64,000 nucleotides of DNA from Cryobacterium zongtaii (GTDB lineage: Bacteria > Actinomycetota > Actinomycetes > Actinomycetales > Microbacteriaceae): assembly GCF_002909375.1 (NCBI RefSeq), contig NZ_PPXD01000001.1, positions 233,709-297,708 of the forward strand. Reading direction: 5' to 3'. Shown here piece by piece: positions 1 to 9,248 of this stretch (positions are counted from its first letter, which is position 1; each line of letters opens with the position of its first letter). The position numbers and the translations under genes were made by a program. The notes below the pieces were generated by a model that saw only the letters and a program-made list of their open reading frames with translations, was not told where the DNA came from and searched no databases.

Positions 1-258
1 GATGCGCAGCGCGCTCACGACGATCCGCAGGTCCCGGGCCACCGGCTGCTGCCGGGCCAGGATGGTGATGGCCAGCTCATCGAGCTCAACGGTAAGGGCG
101 TCGATCTTGTCGTCGTCGGCGATGACCTCTTCGGCCAGCGCCACGTCGGACTTGTTGAAAGCCTTGGTGGCCTTCTCGATGGAGATGGCCACGAGGCGCG
201 CGATCTCGGCGAGGCGGTCCTGCACCTCGGCGAGCTCTTGCTGAAATACTTCACGCAT
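1..258 (-). CDS. phoU: PhoU phosphate-signalling protein, N-terminal part (gene runs off the window)
   Basis: Reading the minus strand from ATG at 258 gives 86 codons open to the window edge. The protein starts MREVFQQELAEVQDRLAEIA and continues with KATKAFNKSDVALAEEVIADD and an ARQQPVARDLRIVVSALR stretch. The last is the hallmark PhoU motif (QQP.A.DLR). PhoU is an all-helical cytoplasmic protein that couples the Pst phosphate transporter to the phosphate-sensing kinase. It lies head-to-head with senX3-regX3, the actinobacterial phosphate two-component system, across 183 bp, as expected for that role. The C-terminal part lies outside the window. Confidence 0.93.
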   Translation of the reverse strand, partial: MREVFQQELAEVQDRLAEIARLVAISIEKATKAFNKSDVALAEEVIADDDKIDALTVELDELAITILARQQPVARDLRIVVSALRI

Positions 259-331
259 TGTGTCTGTGGTCCTTCCTGGTCGCGCCAAAGCGCGCGAACG
301 CATGAGACCCGCCTGGCCCCCGAACAATATT

Positions 332-348
332 GGCGAACGAGGGTTAAC
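332..348 (+). promoter_or_regulatory. Candidate PHO box between phoU and senX3
   Basis: The + strand holds GGCGAAC, a 3-bp spacer and GGTTAAC. Each heptamer is one mismatch from GGTGAAC, the complement of the GTTCACC half-site described for actinobacterial PHO boxes. The period is 10 bp instead of the usual 11. It sits in the shared upstream region of phoU and senX3-regX3, where autoregulation by RegX3 would act. This is inference from a short match. Confidence 0.4.
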
Positions 349-441
349 GGCAGGTGCCGTGCGACTGAACAATAACCAAAGTAGCGTGTGCCCACCCTTG
401 CCGTCGCGATCGACCCGTGCAAGAGTCACTAATCTGGTGAA

Positions 442-1596
442 ATGGAATCGACCTGGCTTGTGTTGCTGTCTCTGGCACTGGGCCTCACCGTCGGCGCGGG
501 GTTCGTGACCTTGCTGTATGTCGCGGAACGGCACGGCAAGCGGGCCGCCGAGGTGGTCAACCCGGCGGTTCCGGACGGCATCGACCAGGTTCTCGACGCG
601 TTGGAGAGCGCCGGGGTGGTGCTGGACCCGTCGAACAACGTCATCAAGTCCTCGCCGGGGGCGTTGAGCATGGGGCTGGTGGTGAACCAACAGCTGGCCC
701 ATCCGGAGCTGCTGGACCTGGCCCGCGGCGTGCGCCGCACCGGAGAGGCCGTGTCGGAGGAGCTGGTGCTCTCCAGGGGCCCGTTCGGCGACGCGAGCAT
801 GCACCTGCGGGTGCGGCTGGCCCGATTGGGCTCCCGCTACGTGCTGCTGCTCGCGGAGGACCGCACCGAGGCGTTCAGGCTTGACGAGGTGCGCCGGGAC
901 TTCGTCGCCAACATCAGCCACGAACTGAAGACCCCGATCGCCGCCGTCGGGCTGCTCGCCGAGGCCCTCGGCCACGCCGCCGACGAGCCCGTGCAGGTGC
1001 GGCGCTTCGCCGACCGCCTCACCACCGAGGCCGGCCGGCTGGCCCGGCTCACCCAGGAGATCATCGAACTCTCCAGGCTGCAGGCCCAAGACGCCCTCCG
1101 GGAACCTGAACTGCTCGACATCGACGACATCGTGGCCGCCGGCATCGACCAGAACCGGGTCGTGGCAGATGCCGACCGCATCACCATCGCGTTGGGCAAG
1201 AAGTCCCGCGCCAAGGTCTACGGCGACGAGAGACTGCTGGTGATGGCCGTGCACAACCTGGTCGCCAATGCCGTGCACTACTCGGCGCCGGGCTCCAGGG
1301 TCGGCGTGGGGGCACGAGTGTCGGACGGGGTGATCCAGGTCACCGTCACCGACCAGGGCGTCGGCATCCCGGAGAGCGACCTGGACCGGATCTTCGAGAG
1401 GTTCTTCCGCGTCGACCAGGCCCGGTCCCGCAACACCGGCGGCACCGGCCTCGGCCTGGCCATCGTCAAGCACGTCGTGCAGATCCATGGCGGCGACATC
1501 CGGGTCTGGTCACAGCCCGGCCATGGTTCGACCTTCACCATTCGCCTGCCAGAGGCGACCCACCCCGCACCAGCGGCGACAGGAGACACCCCATGA
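442..1596 (+). CDS. senX3: Sensor histidine kinase SenX3 (phosphate sensing)
   Basis: This is a 384-residue membrane kinase. One N-terminal membrane segment (about residues 5-26) is followed by a PAS-like region (about 45-140), the dimerisation/phosphoacceptor helix with His160 in NISHELKTP, and an HATPase domain with N box (HNLVANAVHY), G1 (DQGVGIP), F box (FERFFRV) and G2 (GGTGLGLAI). The short N-terminus without an extracytoplasmic loop fits SenX3, which is thought to sense phosphate through PhoU/Pst and not through a periplasmic sensor. Its TGA overlaps the ATG of regX3 (ATGA), so the two are translationally coupled. Confidence 0.92.
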   Translation: MESTWLVLLSLALGLTVGAGFVTLLYVAERHGKRAAEVVNPAVPDGIDQVLDALESAGVVLDPSNNVIKSSPGALSMGLVVNQQLAHPELLDLARGVRRTGEAVSEELVLSRGPFGDASMHLRVRLARLGSRYVLLLAEDRTEAFRLDEVRRDFVANISHELKTPIAAVGLLAEALGHAADEPVQVRRFADRLTTEAGRLARLTQEIIELSRLQAQDALREPELLDIDDIVAAGIDQNRVVADADRITIALGKKSRAKVYGDERLLVMAVHNLVANAVHYSAPGSRVGVGARVSDGVIQVTVTDQGVGIPESDLDRIFERFFRVDQARSRNTGGTGLGLAIVKHVVQIHGGDIRVWSQPGHGSTFTIRLPEATHPAPAATGDTP

Positions 1597-2273
1597 CCCG
1601 AATCCTTCTTGTTGAAGACGAGCAGGCGCTGAGCGAGCCGCTGAGCTTCCTGCTGGAACGGGAGGGCTACGAGGTGACGGTGGCCGAGGACGGCCCGAGC
1701 GCCCTCGCTGAATTCGACAAGGCAGGTGCCGATTTGGTGCTGCTGGACCTCATGCTCCCCGGCCTCCCCGGCACCGAGGTGTGCCGGGAGATCCGCACCC
1801 GCTCCGCGGTGCCGATCATCATGCTGACCGCCAAGGACTCCGAGGTGGACATCGTGGTGGGGCTCGAGCTGGGCGCCGACGACTACGTCACCAAGCCGTA
1901 CTCGACCCGGGAGCTACTCGCGCGCATCCGGGCCGTGTCGCGCCGGCACACCGATCCGGCCGAAGAGGATGACGGCGTCCTCGCCGCCGGCACCGTGCGG
2001 ATGGACATCGAACGGCACACGGTGTCGGTGTCCGGCGCCGTGGTGAACATGCCGCTGAAGGAATTCGAGCTGCTCGAGTTCCTGCTGCGCAACGCCGGCC
2101 GGGTGCTCACCCGCGGGCAGCTGATCGACCGCGTCTGGGGCACCGACTACTTCGGTGACACCAAGACCCTCGACGTGCACATCAAGCGCATCCGCTCGCG
2201 CATCGAGGCGACGCCGTCGGAGCCCACGATGCTCGTCACCGTGCGTGGGCTCGGCTACCGCTTCGAGGCCTGA
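1593..2273 (+). CDS. regX3: Two-component response regulator RegX3
   Basis: This 226-residue OmpR/PhoB-type regulator has a receiver domain with the acidic pocket VEDE (residues 7-10), phosphoacceptor Asp52 in LLDLMLPG, Thr79 and Lys101 in YVTKPY. A C-terminal winged helix (about 130-226) carries the typical RGLGYRF ending. It overlaps senX3 by 4 bp and is the cognate DNA-binding partner, activating phosphate-starvation genes. The gene ends before a strong hairpin shared with the convergent lipoprotein gene. Confidence 0.93.
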   Translation: MTRILLVEDEQALSEPLSFLLEREGYEVTVAEDGPSALAEFDKAGADLVLLDLMLPGLPGTEVCREIRTRSAVPIIMLTAKDSEVDIVVGLELGADDYVTKPYSTRELLARIRAVSRRHTDPAEEDDGVLAAGTVRMDIERHTVSVSGAVVNMPLKEFELLEFLLRNAGRVLTRGQLIDRVWGTDYFGDTKTLDVHIKRIRSRIEATPSEPTMLVTVRGLGYRFEA

Positions 2274-2301
2274 CCCGCCGGGCGGCCATCCGCCCCTGAA
2301 A

Positions 2302-2344
2302 CATCACAATGCCCCGTGACCCAAGGTCACGGGGCATTGTGATG
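2302..2344. terminator. Bidirectional terminator hairpin
   Basis: A perfect 20-bp inverted repeat (2302-2321 with 2325-2344, CATCACAATGCCCCGTGACC and its complement) has a 3-nt loop. It sits between convergent regX3 and the lipoprotein gene. No long T run follows on the + side; TTT follows on the minus side. It probably stops transcription from both directions. Confidence 0.75.
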
Positions 2345-2356
2345 CGGTTCGCGGAG

Positions 2357-2914
2357 TTACGGGGCCGTGGTGGCTTCCGGGGTCGCCGCGGGCGCCGGGA
2401 CCTCGGCGGCGGGCTCCGTCGGTGTCACCGTGGGAACCGGAGGTTCGGTGGGCACCAGGGTGGAGTACTCCGCCAGGGTGCCGTCGAGCACCGGCACGAG
2501 AAGCTCGACGCCGGTCAGGTCGCCGTACTGGAAGTACACCGGGAACAGCGAACCCGCTGTTGCGTTGAGGTTCTGGACGGCGACACTCTCGCCACCGGGG
2601 ATCCCGATCTCGGTGGTCGCGTTGGCATCGATCGTCAGGGTCCTGTCGACCTTTTCGTCGACACCCTCGTACTGCACGAGCAGCTCGATGTCTTCGTCGG
2701 CGCTGTTCACCACGTGCACGACGAGGTTGGCGTTCTCACCGTCCTCGGTGATCAGCATCGCGTTGCGGATGGCCAAGTCGCCCAGGTCCCCGCTGACGCC
2801 GTCGCTGGCGTCGTACTGGATGGTCGTCGCCTGGGGGGCGAACAGATTGCATCCGCTGGTGCCCAACAGGATGCCGGCCGCCACTACGACGGTTGCCATG
2901 GTTCGCGCTCTCAC
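2357..2914 (-). CDS. Secreted lipoprotein, LpqE-like
   Basis: A 185-residue protein with a signal peptide and lipobox (LLGTSGC, Cys22) predicts lipid anchoring on the outer face of the membrane. The mature part is a beta-rich domain of about 130 residues, then a low-complexity Pro/Thr/Ala tail (about 150-185). The GTG start at 2914 is chosen because a GGAGG Shine-Dalgarno lies just upstream. In mycobacteria the lipoprotein gene lpqE is the divergent neighbour of carD, exactly as here, which supports orthology more than sequence alone. A role in copper handling is only a family-level guess. Confidence 0.7.
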   Translation of the reverse strand: MRARTMATVVVAAGILLGTSGCNLFAPQATTIQYDASDGVSGDLGDLAIRNAMLITEDGENANLVVHVVNSADEDIELLVQYEGVDEKVDRTLTIDANATTEIGIPGGESVAVQNLNATAGSLFPVYFQYGDLTGVELLVPVLDGTLAEYSTLVPTEPPVPTVTPTEPAAEVPAPAATPEATTAP

Positions 2915-3091
2915 AAGACCTCCACAAGAGTTCAGCGTTCAGCCCAAGTGGCGTGAACGCTGCAGATTTGGCTCGAGTTTACCTTACGGAATCGTGCCGG
3001 GCAGGGCGGGTCCTGATGAGCCGCGAATATCCCCTCAAAAGGGTGCCGGGGAGGGGTGGTATCATAGACGTTGCTGAAGGGATATCAATAC

Positions 3092-3574
3092 ATGTTATTT
3101 GAAGTCGGCGAAACAGTCGTTTATCCCCACCACGGCGCTGCGACGATCACCGAGGTGAAAACTCGCATCATCAAGGGTGAAGAAAAACTGTATTTGAAAC
3201 TCAACGTCACCCAGGGGGACCTCACCATCGAGGTGCCCGCCGAGAACGTCGATCTTGTCGGTGTGCGCGACGTGATCGGTCAGGACGGCCTCGACCGGGT
3301 CTTCGAGGTCCTGCGCGCTCCGTTCACCGAAGAACCCACCAACTGGTCACGCCGGTACAAGGCCAACCTGGAGAAACTTGCCAGCGGCGACGTCATCAAG
3401 GTGTCCGAGGTCGTGCGCGACCTGTGGCGCCGGGATCAGGACCGCGGCCTGTCGGCCGGGGAGAAGCGGATGCTCGCGAAGGCGCGGCAGATCCTCATCT
3501 CCGAACTGGCCCTGGCCGAGAAGACCGACGAGGACCAGGCGTCAACCGTGCTCGATGAGGTGCTCGCCTCGTAG
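3092..3574 (+). CDS. carD: CarD, RNA polymerase-binding transcription regulator
   Basis: This 160-residue protein starts [19 protein letters not shown], the classic CarD/TRCF RNA-polymerase-interaction domain (about residues 1-65). A helical DNA-binding C-terminal domain with conserved W residues ([29 protein letters not shown]) follows. CarD binds the RNAP beta subunit and stabilises open complexes at rRNA and other promoters; it is essential in mycobacteria. ATG 3092 is preferred over an upstream in-frame start at 3071 because GAAGGGA lies 9 nt before it. It is followed by its own terminator. Confidence 0.95.
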   Translation: MLFEVGETVVYPHHGAATITEVKTRIIKGEEKLYLKLNVTQGDLTIEVPAENVDLVGVRDVIGQDGLDRVFEVLRAPFTEEPTNWSRRYKANLEKLASGDVIKVSEVVRDLWRRDQDRGLSAGEKRMLAKARQILISELALAEKTDEDQASTVLDEVLAS

Positions 3575-3593
3575 AAGATCCTGTTCCAACGAC

Positions 3594-3620
3594 AGGCGGC
3601 ACCCCGCGGTGCCGCCTTTC
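3594..3620 (+). terminator. Rho-independent terminator after carD
   Basis: AGGCGGCACC, loop CCGC and GGTGCCGCCT form a perfect 10-bp stem, followed by TT. It separates carD from ispDF, so carD is probably monocistronic. Confidence 0.8.
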
Positions 3621-3692
3621 GCACGTTCAGCCCCAGCCTCACCCAGCCCTTTCCACCCTGCGTCACCGCGCCCCACCAGATAGCCTCCAGAC

Positions 3693-4946
3693 ATGACTGA
3701 ATTCCCGGTAACCGCCGTCGCGGTCATCGTCGTCGCCGCCGGCAGCGGCAGCCGGCTCGGCCGAGACCAGCCCAAGGCGTTCGTGCCGCTGGGGGACCGC
3801 AGCATCCTCGAGCACGCCCTCGCCGGCGTGTTCGGCCTGAACGAACCGGCCCAGGTCATCGTGGTGGCGCCCGAGACGCACCTGGCCGAGACCAGGACCA
3901 TCGCCGGCCGCGTCGCCGGCCCCGCCGCCGGGTACCTCGAGGTCGTCGCCGGCGGCGACACCCGGCAGGCATCCGTGGCCCGCGGGCTCGCCGTGGTGCG
4001 GTCCGGTGCCACCGTGGTGCTCGTGCACGACGCCGCCAGAGCGCTGACCCCCGCCGCCCTGATCGACGCCGTGGTGGCCGCCGTCCGCAGCACCGGCCAT
4101 GGAATTGTGCCCGGCCTTCCCGTGGTGGACACCATCAAGAGCGTCGACGCGGCTGCCACCATCCTGGGCACCGTCGACAGGTCACAGCTCTCCGCCGTGC
4201 AGACCCCGCAGGGCTTTCCCCGCGCCATGCTCGACGCCGCCTTCGCCTGGGCCGCCACCCTGCCGTCCGCGGATGCGCAGGATCTCACCGACGACGCGGC
4301 GCTGGTCGCCGCATCCGGCAACACCGTCAGCGTCATCCCCGGTGACCCGTTGGCATTCAAGGTCACGACCGCCTGGGACCTGCGCCGCGCCGAACTCCTG
4401 CTCCGCGACGACGTCGGTGCACCGGCATCCACCGACCCGCGGGTGGGTACGGGGCTGGACGTGCACGCCTTCGATGACACCAGCGACCTGTGGCTGGCCG
4501 GCCTGCACTGGCCGGGGGAGCGAGGCCTGTCCGGGCACAGCGACGGTGACGCCGCCGTGCACGCCATCTGCGACGCCATGCTCGCCGCCGCGGGGCTGGG
4601 CGACATCGGCCAGGTCTTCGGCACCGCAGACCCCCGCCTCACAGACGCACACGGCGAGGTGTTCCTCACCGAGACCCTGCGCCTGGTCACCGAGGCCGGC
4701 TACAGGGTCGGCAACGTGACGGTGCAGATCATCGGCAACCGCCCCAAGCTCGCCCCTCGCCGGATCGAAGCCCAGGAACTGCTCACCGGCATCCTGCACG
4801 CCCCGGTGTCGGTATCGGCGACCACCACCGACGCTCTGGGCTTCACCGGACGCGGCGAGGGCATCGCCGCCCTGGCCACCGCACTGCTTCACCCGATCAG
4901 CCCCACCCGAGCATCCGACCGACCCTCGCCTAAACTGAACCAGTGA
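3693..4946 (+). CDS. ispDF: Bifunctional IspDF: MEP cytidylyltransferase / MEcPP synthase
   Basis: A 417-residue fusion of two steps of the non-mevalonate isoprenoid pathway. Residues about 1-230 are IspD, with the CTP-binding loop [26 protein letters not shown] and DTIKSV, making CDP-methylerythritol from MEP. Residues about 245-405 are IspF, with GTGLDVHAF and [16 protein letters not shown] metal ligands, GDIGQVF and [17 protein letters not shown]. The intervening kinase IspE is encoded elsewhere. In many actinobacteria ispD and ispF are adjacent but separate. The TGA overlaps the GTG start of cysS by 4 bp. Confidence 0.94.
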   Translation: MTEFPVTAVAVIVVAAGSGSRLGRDQPKAFVPLGDRSILEHALAGVFGLNEPAQVIVVAPETHLAETRTIAGRVAGPAAGYLEVVAGGDTRQASVARGLAVVRSGATVVLVHDAARALTPAALIDAVVAAVRSTGHGIVPGLPVVDTIKSVDAAATILGTVDRSQLSAVQTPQGFPRAMLDAAFAWAATLPSADAQDLTDDAALVAASGNTVSVIPGDPLAFKVTTAWDLRRAELLLRDDVGAPASTDPRVGTGLDVHAFDDTSDLWLAGLHWPGERGLSGHSDGDAAVHAICDAMLAAAGLGDIGQVFGTADPRLTDAHGEVFLTETLRLVTEAGYRVGNVTVQIIGNRPKLAPRRIEAQELLTGILHAPVSVSATTTDALGFTGRGEGIAALATALLHPISPTRASDRPSPKLNQ

Positions 4947-6358
4947 GCATGCGACTATACGACTCGAAGGCCCAGACCCTTCGCGATTTCCTGCCGATCG
5001 TTCCGGGCAAGGTGGGAATCTACGTCTGCGGACCCACCGTGCAGTCGTCGCCGCACATCGGTCACCTGCGCAGCGCCCTGGTCTATGACCAGCTGCGCCG
5101 CTGGCTCAGCTACCGCGGCAACGATGTCACCTTCATCCGCAACGTCACCGACATCGACGACAAGATCCTCCTGAACGCTGCGGGCACCACCGAGCAGTGG
5201 TGGGCGCTCGCCTACCGTTTCGAGCTCGAGTTCACCGCCGGTTACCAGAAGCTGGGCATCCTGGCGCCCACCTACGAACCCCGCGCCACCGCGAGTGTGC
5301 AGGAGATGCAGGACATCATCGGCCGCCTCATCGACAACGGGCACGCCTACCCGGCCGCCGACGACTCCGGCGACGTGTACTTCGACACCCGCAGCTGGCC
5401 CGCGTACGGCGAGCTGACCCGGCAGAACCCCGACAACATGGAAGCGGCCACCGACGCCGACCCGCGCGGCAAGCGCGACGCGCGCGACTTCGCCCTCTGG
5501 AAGGGTCACAAGGCCGACGAACCTGCCTCGGCGGGCTGGGTCTCCCCGTGGGGAACCGGCCGGCCCGGCTGGCACATCGAATGCTCCGCCATGGCCGCTC
5601 GTTACCTCGGCCCGCAGTTCGACATCCACGGCGGCGGCCTCGACCTGCGCTTCCCGCACCACGAGAACGAGCTGGCCCAGTCCAATGCGGCCGGTGACGG
5701 TTTCGCGAATTTCTGGGTGCACAACGGCCTGGTCAACACCAACGGCCAGAAGATGTCCAAGTCGCTGGGCAACTCGGTCTACGCGGCCGAGCTGCTCGAT
5801 CAGGCCCGCGCCATCGTGGTGCGCTACTACCTCGGCGCCGCGCACTACAGGTCCACCCTCGACTTCCACGAGGGGTCGCTGGCCGAGGCCGAGGCCGCCC
5901 TCGAACGCATCGAGAGCTTCCTCGACCGCGCCGACCGGCGCCTGGCCGACACCCGCTTCGCCGGCTCCGGCGTCGAGATCGTGCCGGATGACTTCGCCAC
6001 GGCCATGGACGACGACCTCGCGGTTCCGCAGGCGCTCGGCGTGCTGCACGACACCGTGCGCGCCGGCAACGCGGCCCTCGACGCCGAGGACCTGCACGCG
6101 GCCGCGGCCGCGCGCGGTCAGGTTCTCGCGATGAGCGAAGTCCTCGGCATCAACCCCCTGTCGCCCGGCTGGGCCGTCGCGACAGATGAACCCGCCATGG
6201 TGGCCCTCACCGCCCTCGTCGAGCGCCTGCTCGACGACCGGGAGACCGCCAGGCAGAGCCGCGATTACGCGGCCGCAGACCGTATCCGGGACGAGCTCGT
6301 CGCCGCCGGCATTACCATCGAAGACACCCCGTCGGGTGCACATTGGAGTTTTGACTGA
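4943..6358 (+). CDS. cysS: Cysteinyl-tRNA synthetase
   Basis: A 471-residue class I aminoacyl-tRNA synthetase. The zinc/cysteine-binding start [18 protein letters not shown] contains the HIGH-type motif. Further matches are [18 protein letters not shown] and the KMSKS loop ([11 protein letters not shown], about residues 270-280), with the helical anticodon-binding region at the C-terminus. It charges tRNA-Cys. The GTG at 4943 overlaps the ispDF stop (GTGA); ATG 4949 is an alternative two codons later. The order ispD-ispF-cysS-rlmB is conserved in actinobacteria. Confidence 0.95.
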   Translation: MSMRLYDSKAQTLRDFLPIVPGKVGIYVCGPTVQSSPHIGHLRSALVYDQLRRWLSYRGNDVTFIRNVTDIDDKILLNAAGTTEQWWALAYRFELEFTAGYQKLGILAPTYEPRATASVQEMQDIIGRLIDNGHAYPAADDSGDVYFDTRSWPAYGELTRQNPDNMEAATDADPRGKRDARDFALWKGHKADEPASAGWVSPWGTGRPGWHIECSAMAARYLGPQFDIHGGGLDLRFPHHENELAQSNAAGDGFANFWVHNGLVNTNGQKMSKSLGNSVYAAELLDQARAIVVRYYLGAAHYRSTLDFHEGSLAEAEAALERIESFLDRADRRLADTRFAGSGVEIVPDDFATAMDDDLAVPQALGVLHDTVRAGNAALDAEDLHAAAAARGQVLAMSEVLGINPLSPGWAVATDEPAMVALTALVERLLDDRETARQSRDYAAADRIRDELVAAGITIEDTPSGAHWSFD

Positions 6359-7455
6359 TGAAGAACACAGATCGCAAGTCGCGCACCGGCGCGGTGCGCA
6401 AGGGCAGCAGGGGACCGCAGGTCGGTTCCGGCGGCCAGGGCCGTCAGGCTCTCGAGGGCAAGAAGCCCACCCCCAAGGCCGAAGACCGTCCGTACCACCC
6501 CGCCGGTAAGGCCAAGGCCGCCAAGGACCGCTTCGCCGCGGCCGGCGGCGGCCGCAGCCGGGCCCCGGGCGGCTCCGGTGCCCCGCGCAACGGCCGCAAC
6601 ACCGGAACCGGCAACACCGGCGGCGGCGGTTCGTCCACCCGCAAGGCGAAGTCGGATGCCGAGTTCGAGGTCGTCACCGGCCGCAACTCGGTGCTCGAGG
6701 CGCTGCGCGCCAAGATCCCCGCGTCGGCGCTGTACGTGGCCACCCGCATCGAAATGGATGACCGGGTCAAGGAAGTCCTCAAGCTCGCGACGACCCGCAA
6801 CATCCCGGTGCTCGAGGTCATGCGCCCCGAAATCGACCGGCTCTCCGGTAAGGACGCCGTGCACCAGGGCCTCGCGCTCAAGGTGCCCGCGTACGAGTAC
6901 GCGCACCCGATCGAGCTGCTCGACCTCACCATCAGCCGCGGCCACAAGCCGCTGTTCGTGGCGCTGGACGGCATCACCGACCCGCGCAACCTGGGTGCGA
7001 TCATCCGCTCCACCGCGGCGTTCGGCGGCCACGGCGTCATCGTGCCGCAGCGCCGTTCCGTCGGCGTGACCGCGTCGGCCTGGAAGACCTCGGCCGGTGC
7101 GGCCGCCCGTCTGCCCGTGGCCATGGCTCCCAACCTCACCCAGACGCTCAAGGCTCTCAAGGAGCGCGGCATGCTCGTGATCGGCCTCGACGGCGGCGGC
7201 GACACCGAGCTGCCCGAGCTGGGCCTCGGCTATGCCGAGCGTCCCATCGTCGTGGTCGTCGGCAGCGAGGGCAAGGGCCTGTCCCGCCTCGTCACCGAGA
7301 CCTGCGACGCCATCGTGTCGATCCCGATCAACGCGAACACCGAATCGCTGAACGCCGGAATCGCCGCCGGTGTCACCCTGTACGAGATCTCCAAGCTGCG
7401 CGCCGAGGCCCTCGCGGCCAAGGTCGCCAAGGCTGCCGCGGCGGCGGAGGCCTAA
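6358..7455 (+). CDS. rlmB: 23S rRNA (guanosine-2'-O-)-methyltransferase RlmB, SpoU/TrmH family
   Basis: A 365-residue protein. An unusually long basic Gly/Arg/Lys-rich N-terminal extension (about residues 1-98) comes first. A substrate-binding domain follows ([20 protein letters not shown]), then the SPOUT knot catalytic domain with [30 protein letters not shown] and [18 protein letters not shown] motifs. It methylates G2251-type positions of 23S rRNA. The ATG overlaps the cysS stop by one base (TGATG), indicating coupling. The basic extension probably adds RNA binding. Confidence 0.93.
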   Translation: MKNTDRKSRTGAVRKGSRGPQVGSGGQGRQALEGKKPTPKAEDRPYHPAGKAKAAKDRFAAAGGGRSRAPGGSGAPRNGRNTGTGNTGGGGSSTRKAKSDAEFEVVTGRNSVLEALRAKIPASALYVATRIEMDDRVKEVLKLATTRNIPVLEVMRPEIDRLSGKDAVHQGLALKVPAYEYAHPIELLDLTISRGHKPLFVALDGITDPRNLGAIIRSTAAFGGHGVIVPQRRSVGVTASAWKTSAGAAARLPVAMAPNLTQTLKALKERGMLVIGLDGGGDTELPELGLGYAERPIVVVVGSEGKGLSRLVTETCDAIVSIPINANTESLNAGIAAGVTLYEISKLRAEALAAKVAKAAAAAEA

Positions 7456-7645
7456 CCCGCCAGGTTGCTCGCCTGAGAACGGCGTAGATCGTCCCTTCGG
7501 GGTCGGTCTGCGCCGTTTCTTGTTGGTGGTGGAGGTGCTGTGGCCCGGTTCAGGGCGTGCTGATTATGGATGCGGGTGCTTCGGTGGGTGCCGCGCGTCC
7601 CGTCCCGGAGACCCTGCGGGCGCCACTTCGTGGGCCCAGATGCGT

Positions 7646-7777
7646 GAGTTGCCGCAAAGTGTCCCTAGGGAGCATCCGAAGGGGTCTTTGGGCGCAAGTC
7701 GGCGCATCCAAGTGTCGCCAGAACGCGCAAAATGCCCCTTCGGACCTGCCGAAGGGGCATTCTGGCGCAACTCATGG
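7646..7777 (+). repeat. Composite intergenic repeat, locus A (two 59-bp units)
   Basis: Two 59-nt units (7646-7704 and 7719-7777) lie 73 bp apart start to start. Each has CGCAAA at unit positions 8-13, CCC at 18-20, AAGGGG at 34-39 and GCAA at 49-52. The two GCAA boxes are exactly 40 bp apart, with an inner palindrome between them. The second unit also forms a strong hairpin (13-bp stem 7731-7743 with 7749-7761, loop ACCTG) that could terminate both rlmB and the convergent DUF4032 gene. An identically phased pair lies at 60014-60145. The rest of the 7456-7784 gap shows no gene. Confidence 0.85.
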
Positions 7778-7784
7778 GGCTGTG

Positions 7785-9095
7785 TTAAACGTTCAGGCGC
7801 CAATCGTCGGCGTCGGCGCCGACCTCGTCAGACTCGAGGTCGTCGTCGTCGCCTTCCTGCACCTCGATCGGCGTGGTGGGCGGGTCGATGACGGTGGCTT
7901 CGTCGCGGCGGTGACGCAGCACATCCTGAACGTACGAGGTGACGGCCTCGGCCAGCGGAATGTCCCGGTTCGCGTTCTGCGCCATGTACCAGCGGTGGTC
8001 CAGCAGCTGGTGGAACACCTCGGCGGGCTCGAGCTTGCCCTTGAGCTCACGCGGGATGGCGCGCACGACGGGCTCGAAGACCCGCACCAGCCACTCGTGC
8101 GCCATCATCTCCTCGTCGGCATCGGGGTTGCCGTAGGCGACCCCGTAGGAGTCGAGGTCGTTGAGCAGGCGGCGGGCCTGGTTCTCCTCGGCGTCGAGGC
8201 CGGTCAGGCGCAGCAGCCGGCGCTGGTGGTGGCCGGCGTCGACGACCTTGGGCTGGATGCGCACTGTCGTGCCGTTCTCGTCGGTCTTGATCGCGAGTTC
8301 CTCGATGTCGAAACCGAGGTGGTTGAGGCGTTCCACGCGCTCGGTGATGCGCCAGCGCTCGCTGCTGGCGAAGGACTCGGATCCGGTGAGTTCCTTCCAC
8401 AGCAGCCGGTAGGCCGCGACGATGCCGTTGCTCACGTTCACAGGGTCGAGCTCGTCGGCCACGCGGCCGCCGGCCTCGAGGTCCATCAGTTCGCCGGCGA
8501 TGTTCACCCGAGCGATTTCGAGGTCGTTCTCGCGCTGCCCGTTCGACAGGCCGCCGGGGTAGAGCTGCCCGGTCTCGGCGTCGACGAGGTAGGCCGCGAA
8601 CGCCCCGGCGTCCCGGCGGAAGAGGGTGTTGGACAGCGACACGTCACCCCAGAACAGGCCAACCATGTGCACGCGCACCAGCAGCAGGGCGAGGGCATCG
8701 ACGAGGCGGGTGGCCGTATCCGGGCGCAGGGCCTGGGAGTACAGCGCCCGGTAGGGCAGCGAGAACTTGAGGTGCCGGGTCACCAGCACCGAGTTGAGCG
8801 GGTCACCGTCTTCGTCGGTGCGGTTGGTGATCACCGCGAGCGGTTCGACGCAGGGAATTTCCAGGCTCTGCAGGGTGCGGAGCATCTCGTACTCGCGCTT
8901 GGCCATCTCACTGGTGGTCTCCTTGATGGCCACGACACGGCCACTGAGGTGGGCGAAGCGCACCAGGTGCCGGGAGAGGCCCTTGGGCAGCGAGGCGATG
9001 TTCTCGTTCGGCCAGGCATCCAGCGGAACGTTCCAGGGGAGATCGAGCAGGGCCGGATCGGCCGTGGCGGAGGTGATGTTGAGAGAACCGCTCAT
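7785..9095 (-). CDS. DUF4032 protein with protein-kinase-like fold
   Basis: This 436-residue protein has kinase-fold signatures: VVAIKE (Lys58), REYE (Glu70, helix-C-like), GLFWGDVSLSNTLF (Asp151 and Asn156, resembling the HGD...N catalytic loop) and VDAETG (Asp172, in place of DFG). The C-terminal half (about 280-400) is the region characteristic of actinobacterial DUF4032 proteins, and the tail is acidic. It looks like a small-molecule or lipopolysaccharide-kinase-like enzyme; the substrate is unknown. The stop lies 8 bp from the repeat pair. It is separated from the ABC ATPase behind it by a terminator hairpin. Confidence 0.75.
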   Translation of the reverse strand: MSGSLNITSATADPALLDLPWNVPLDAWPNENIASLPKGLSRHLVRFAHLSGRVVAIKETTSEMAKREYEMLRTLQSLEIPCVEPLAVITNRTDEDGDPLNSVLVTRHLKFSLPYRALYSQALRPDTATRLVDALALLLVRVHMVGLFWGDVSLSNTLFRRDAGAFAAYLVDAETGQLYPGGLSNGQRENDLEIARVNIAGELMDLEAGGRVADELDPVNVSNGIVAAYRLLWKELTGSESFASSERWRITERVERLNHLGFDIEELAIKTDENGTTVRIQPKVVDAGHHQRRLLRLTGLDAEENQARRLLNDLDSYGVAYGNPDADEEMMAHEWLVRVFEPVVRAIPRELKGKLEPAEVFHQLLDHRWYMAQNANRDIPLAEAVTSYVQDVLRHRRDEATVIDPPTTPIEVQEGDDDDLESDEVGADADDWRLNV

Positions 9096-9198
9096 GAGGA
9101 GCCTAACTATCGAAAAGGCCCGTCAGGGCCGCAAGCCGCCCCGGCCGGAATCGGCACGAAGACGAGGAAAAGGCGCCGGGGAACCCGGGCGCCGATAT

Positions 9199-9239
9199 GA
9201 CAAACTCGACCGCCGAAACTGCCGGCGGTCGAGTTTGTC
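9199..9239. terminator. Strong hairpin after the ABC ATPase gene
   Basis: A 17-bp perfect stem (9199-9215 with 9223-9239, arms GACAAACTCGACCGCCG and complement) has a 7-nt loop. It lies 10 bp past the stop of the minus-strand ABC gene and upstream of the DUF4032 gene. No T run follows, so it could also stabilise the mRNA end. Confidence 0.7.
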
Positions 9240-9248
9240 GATCAGTGC

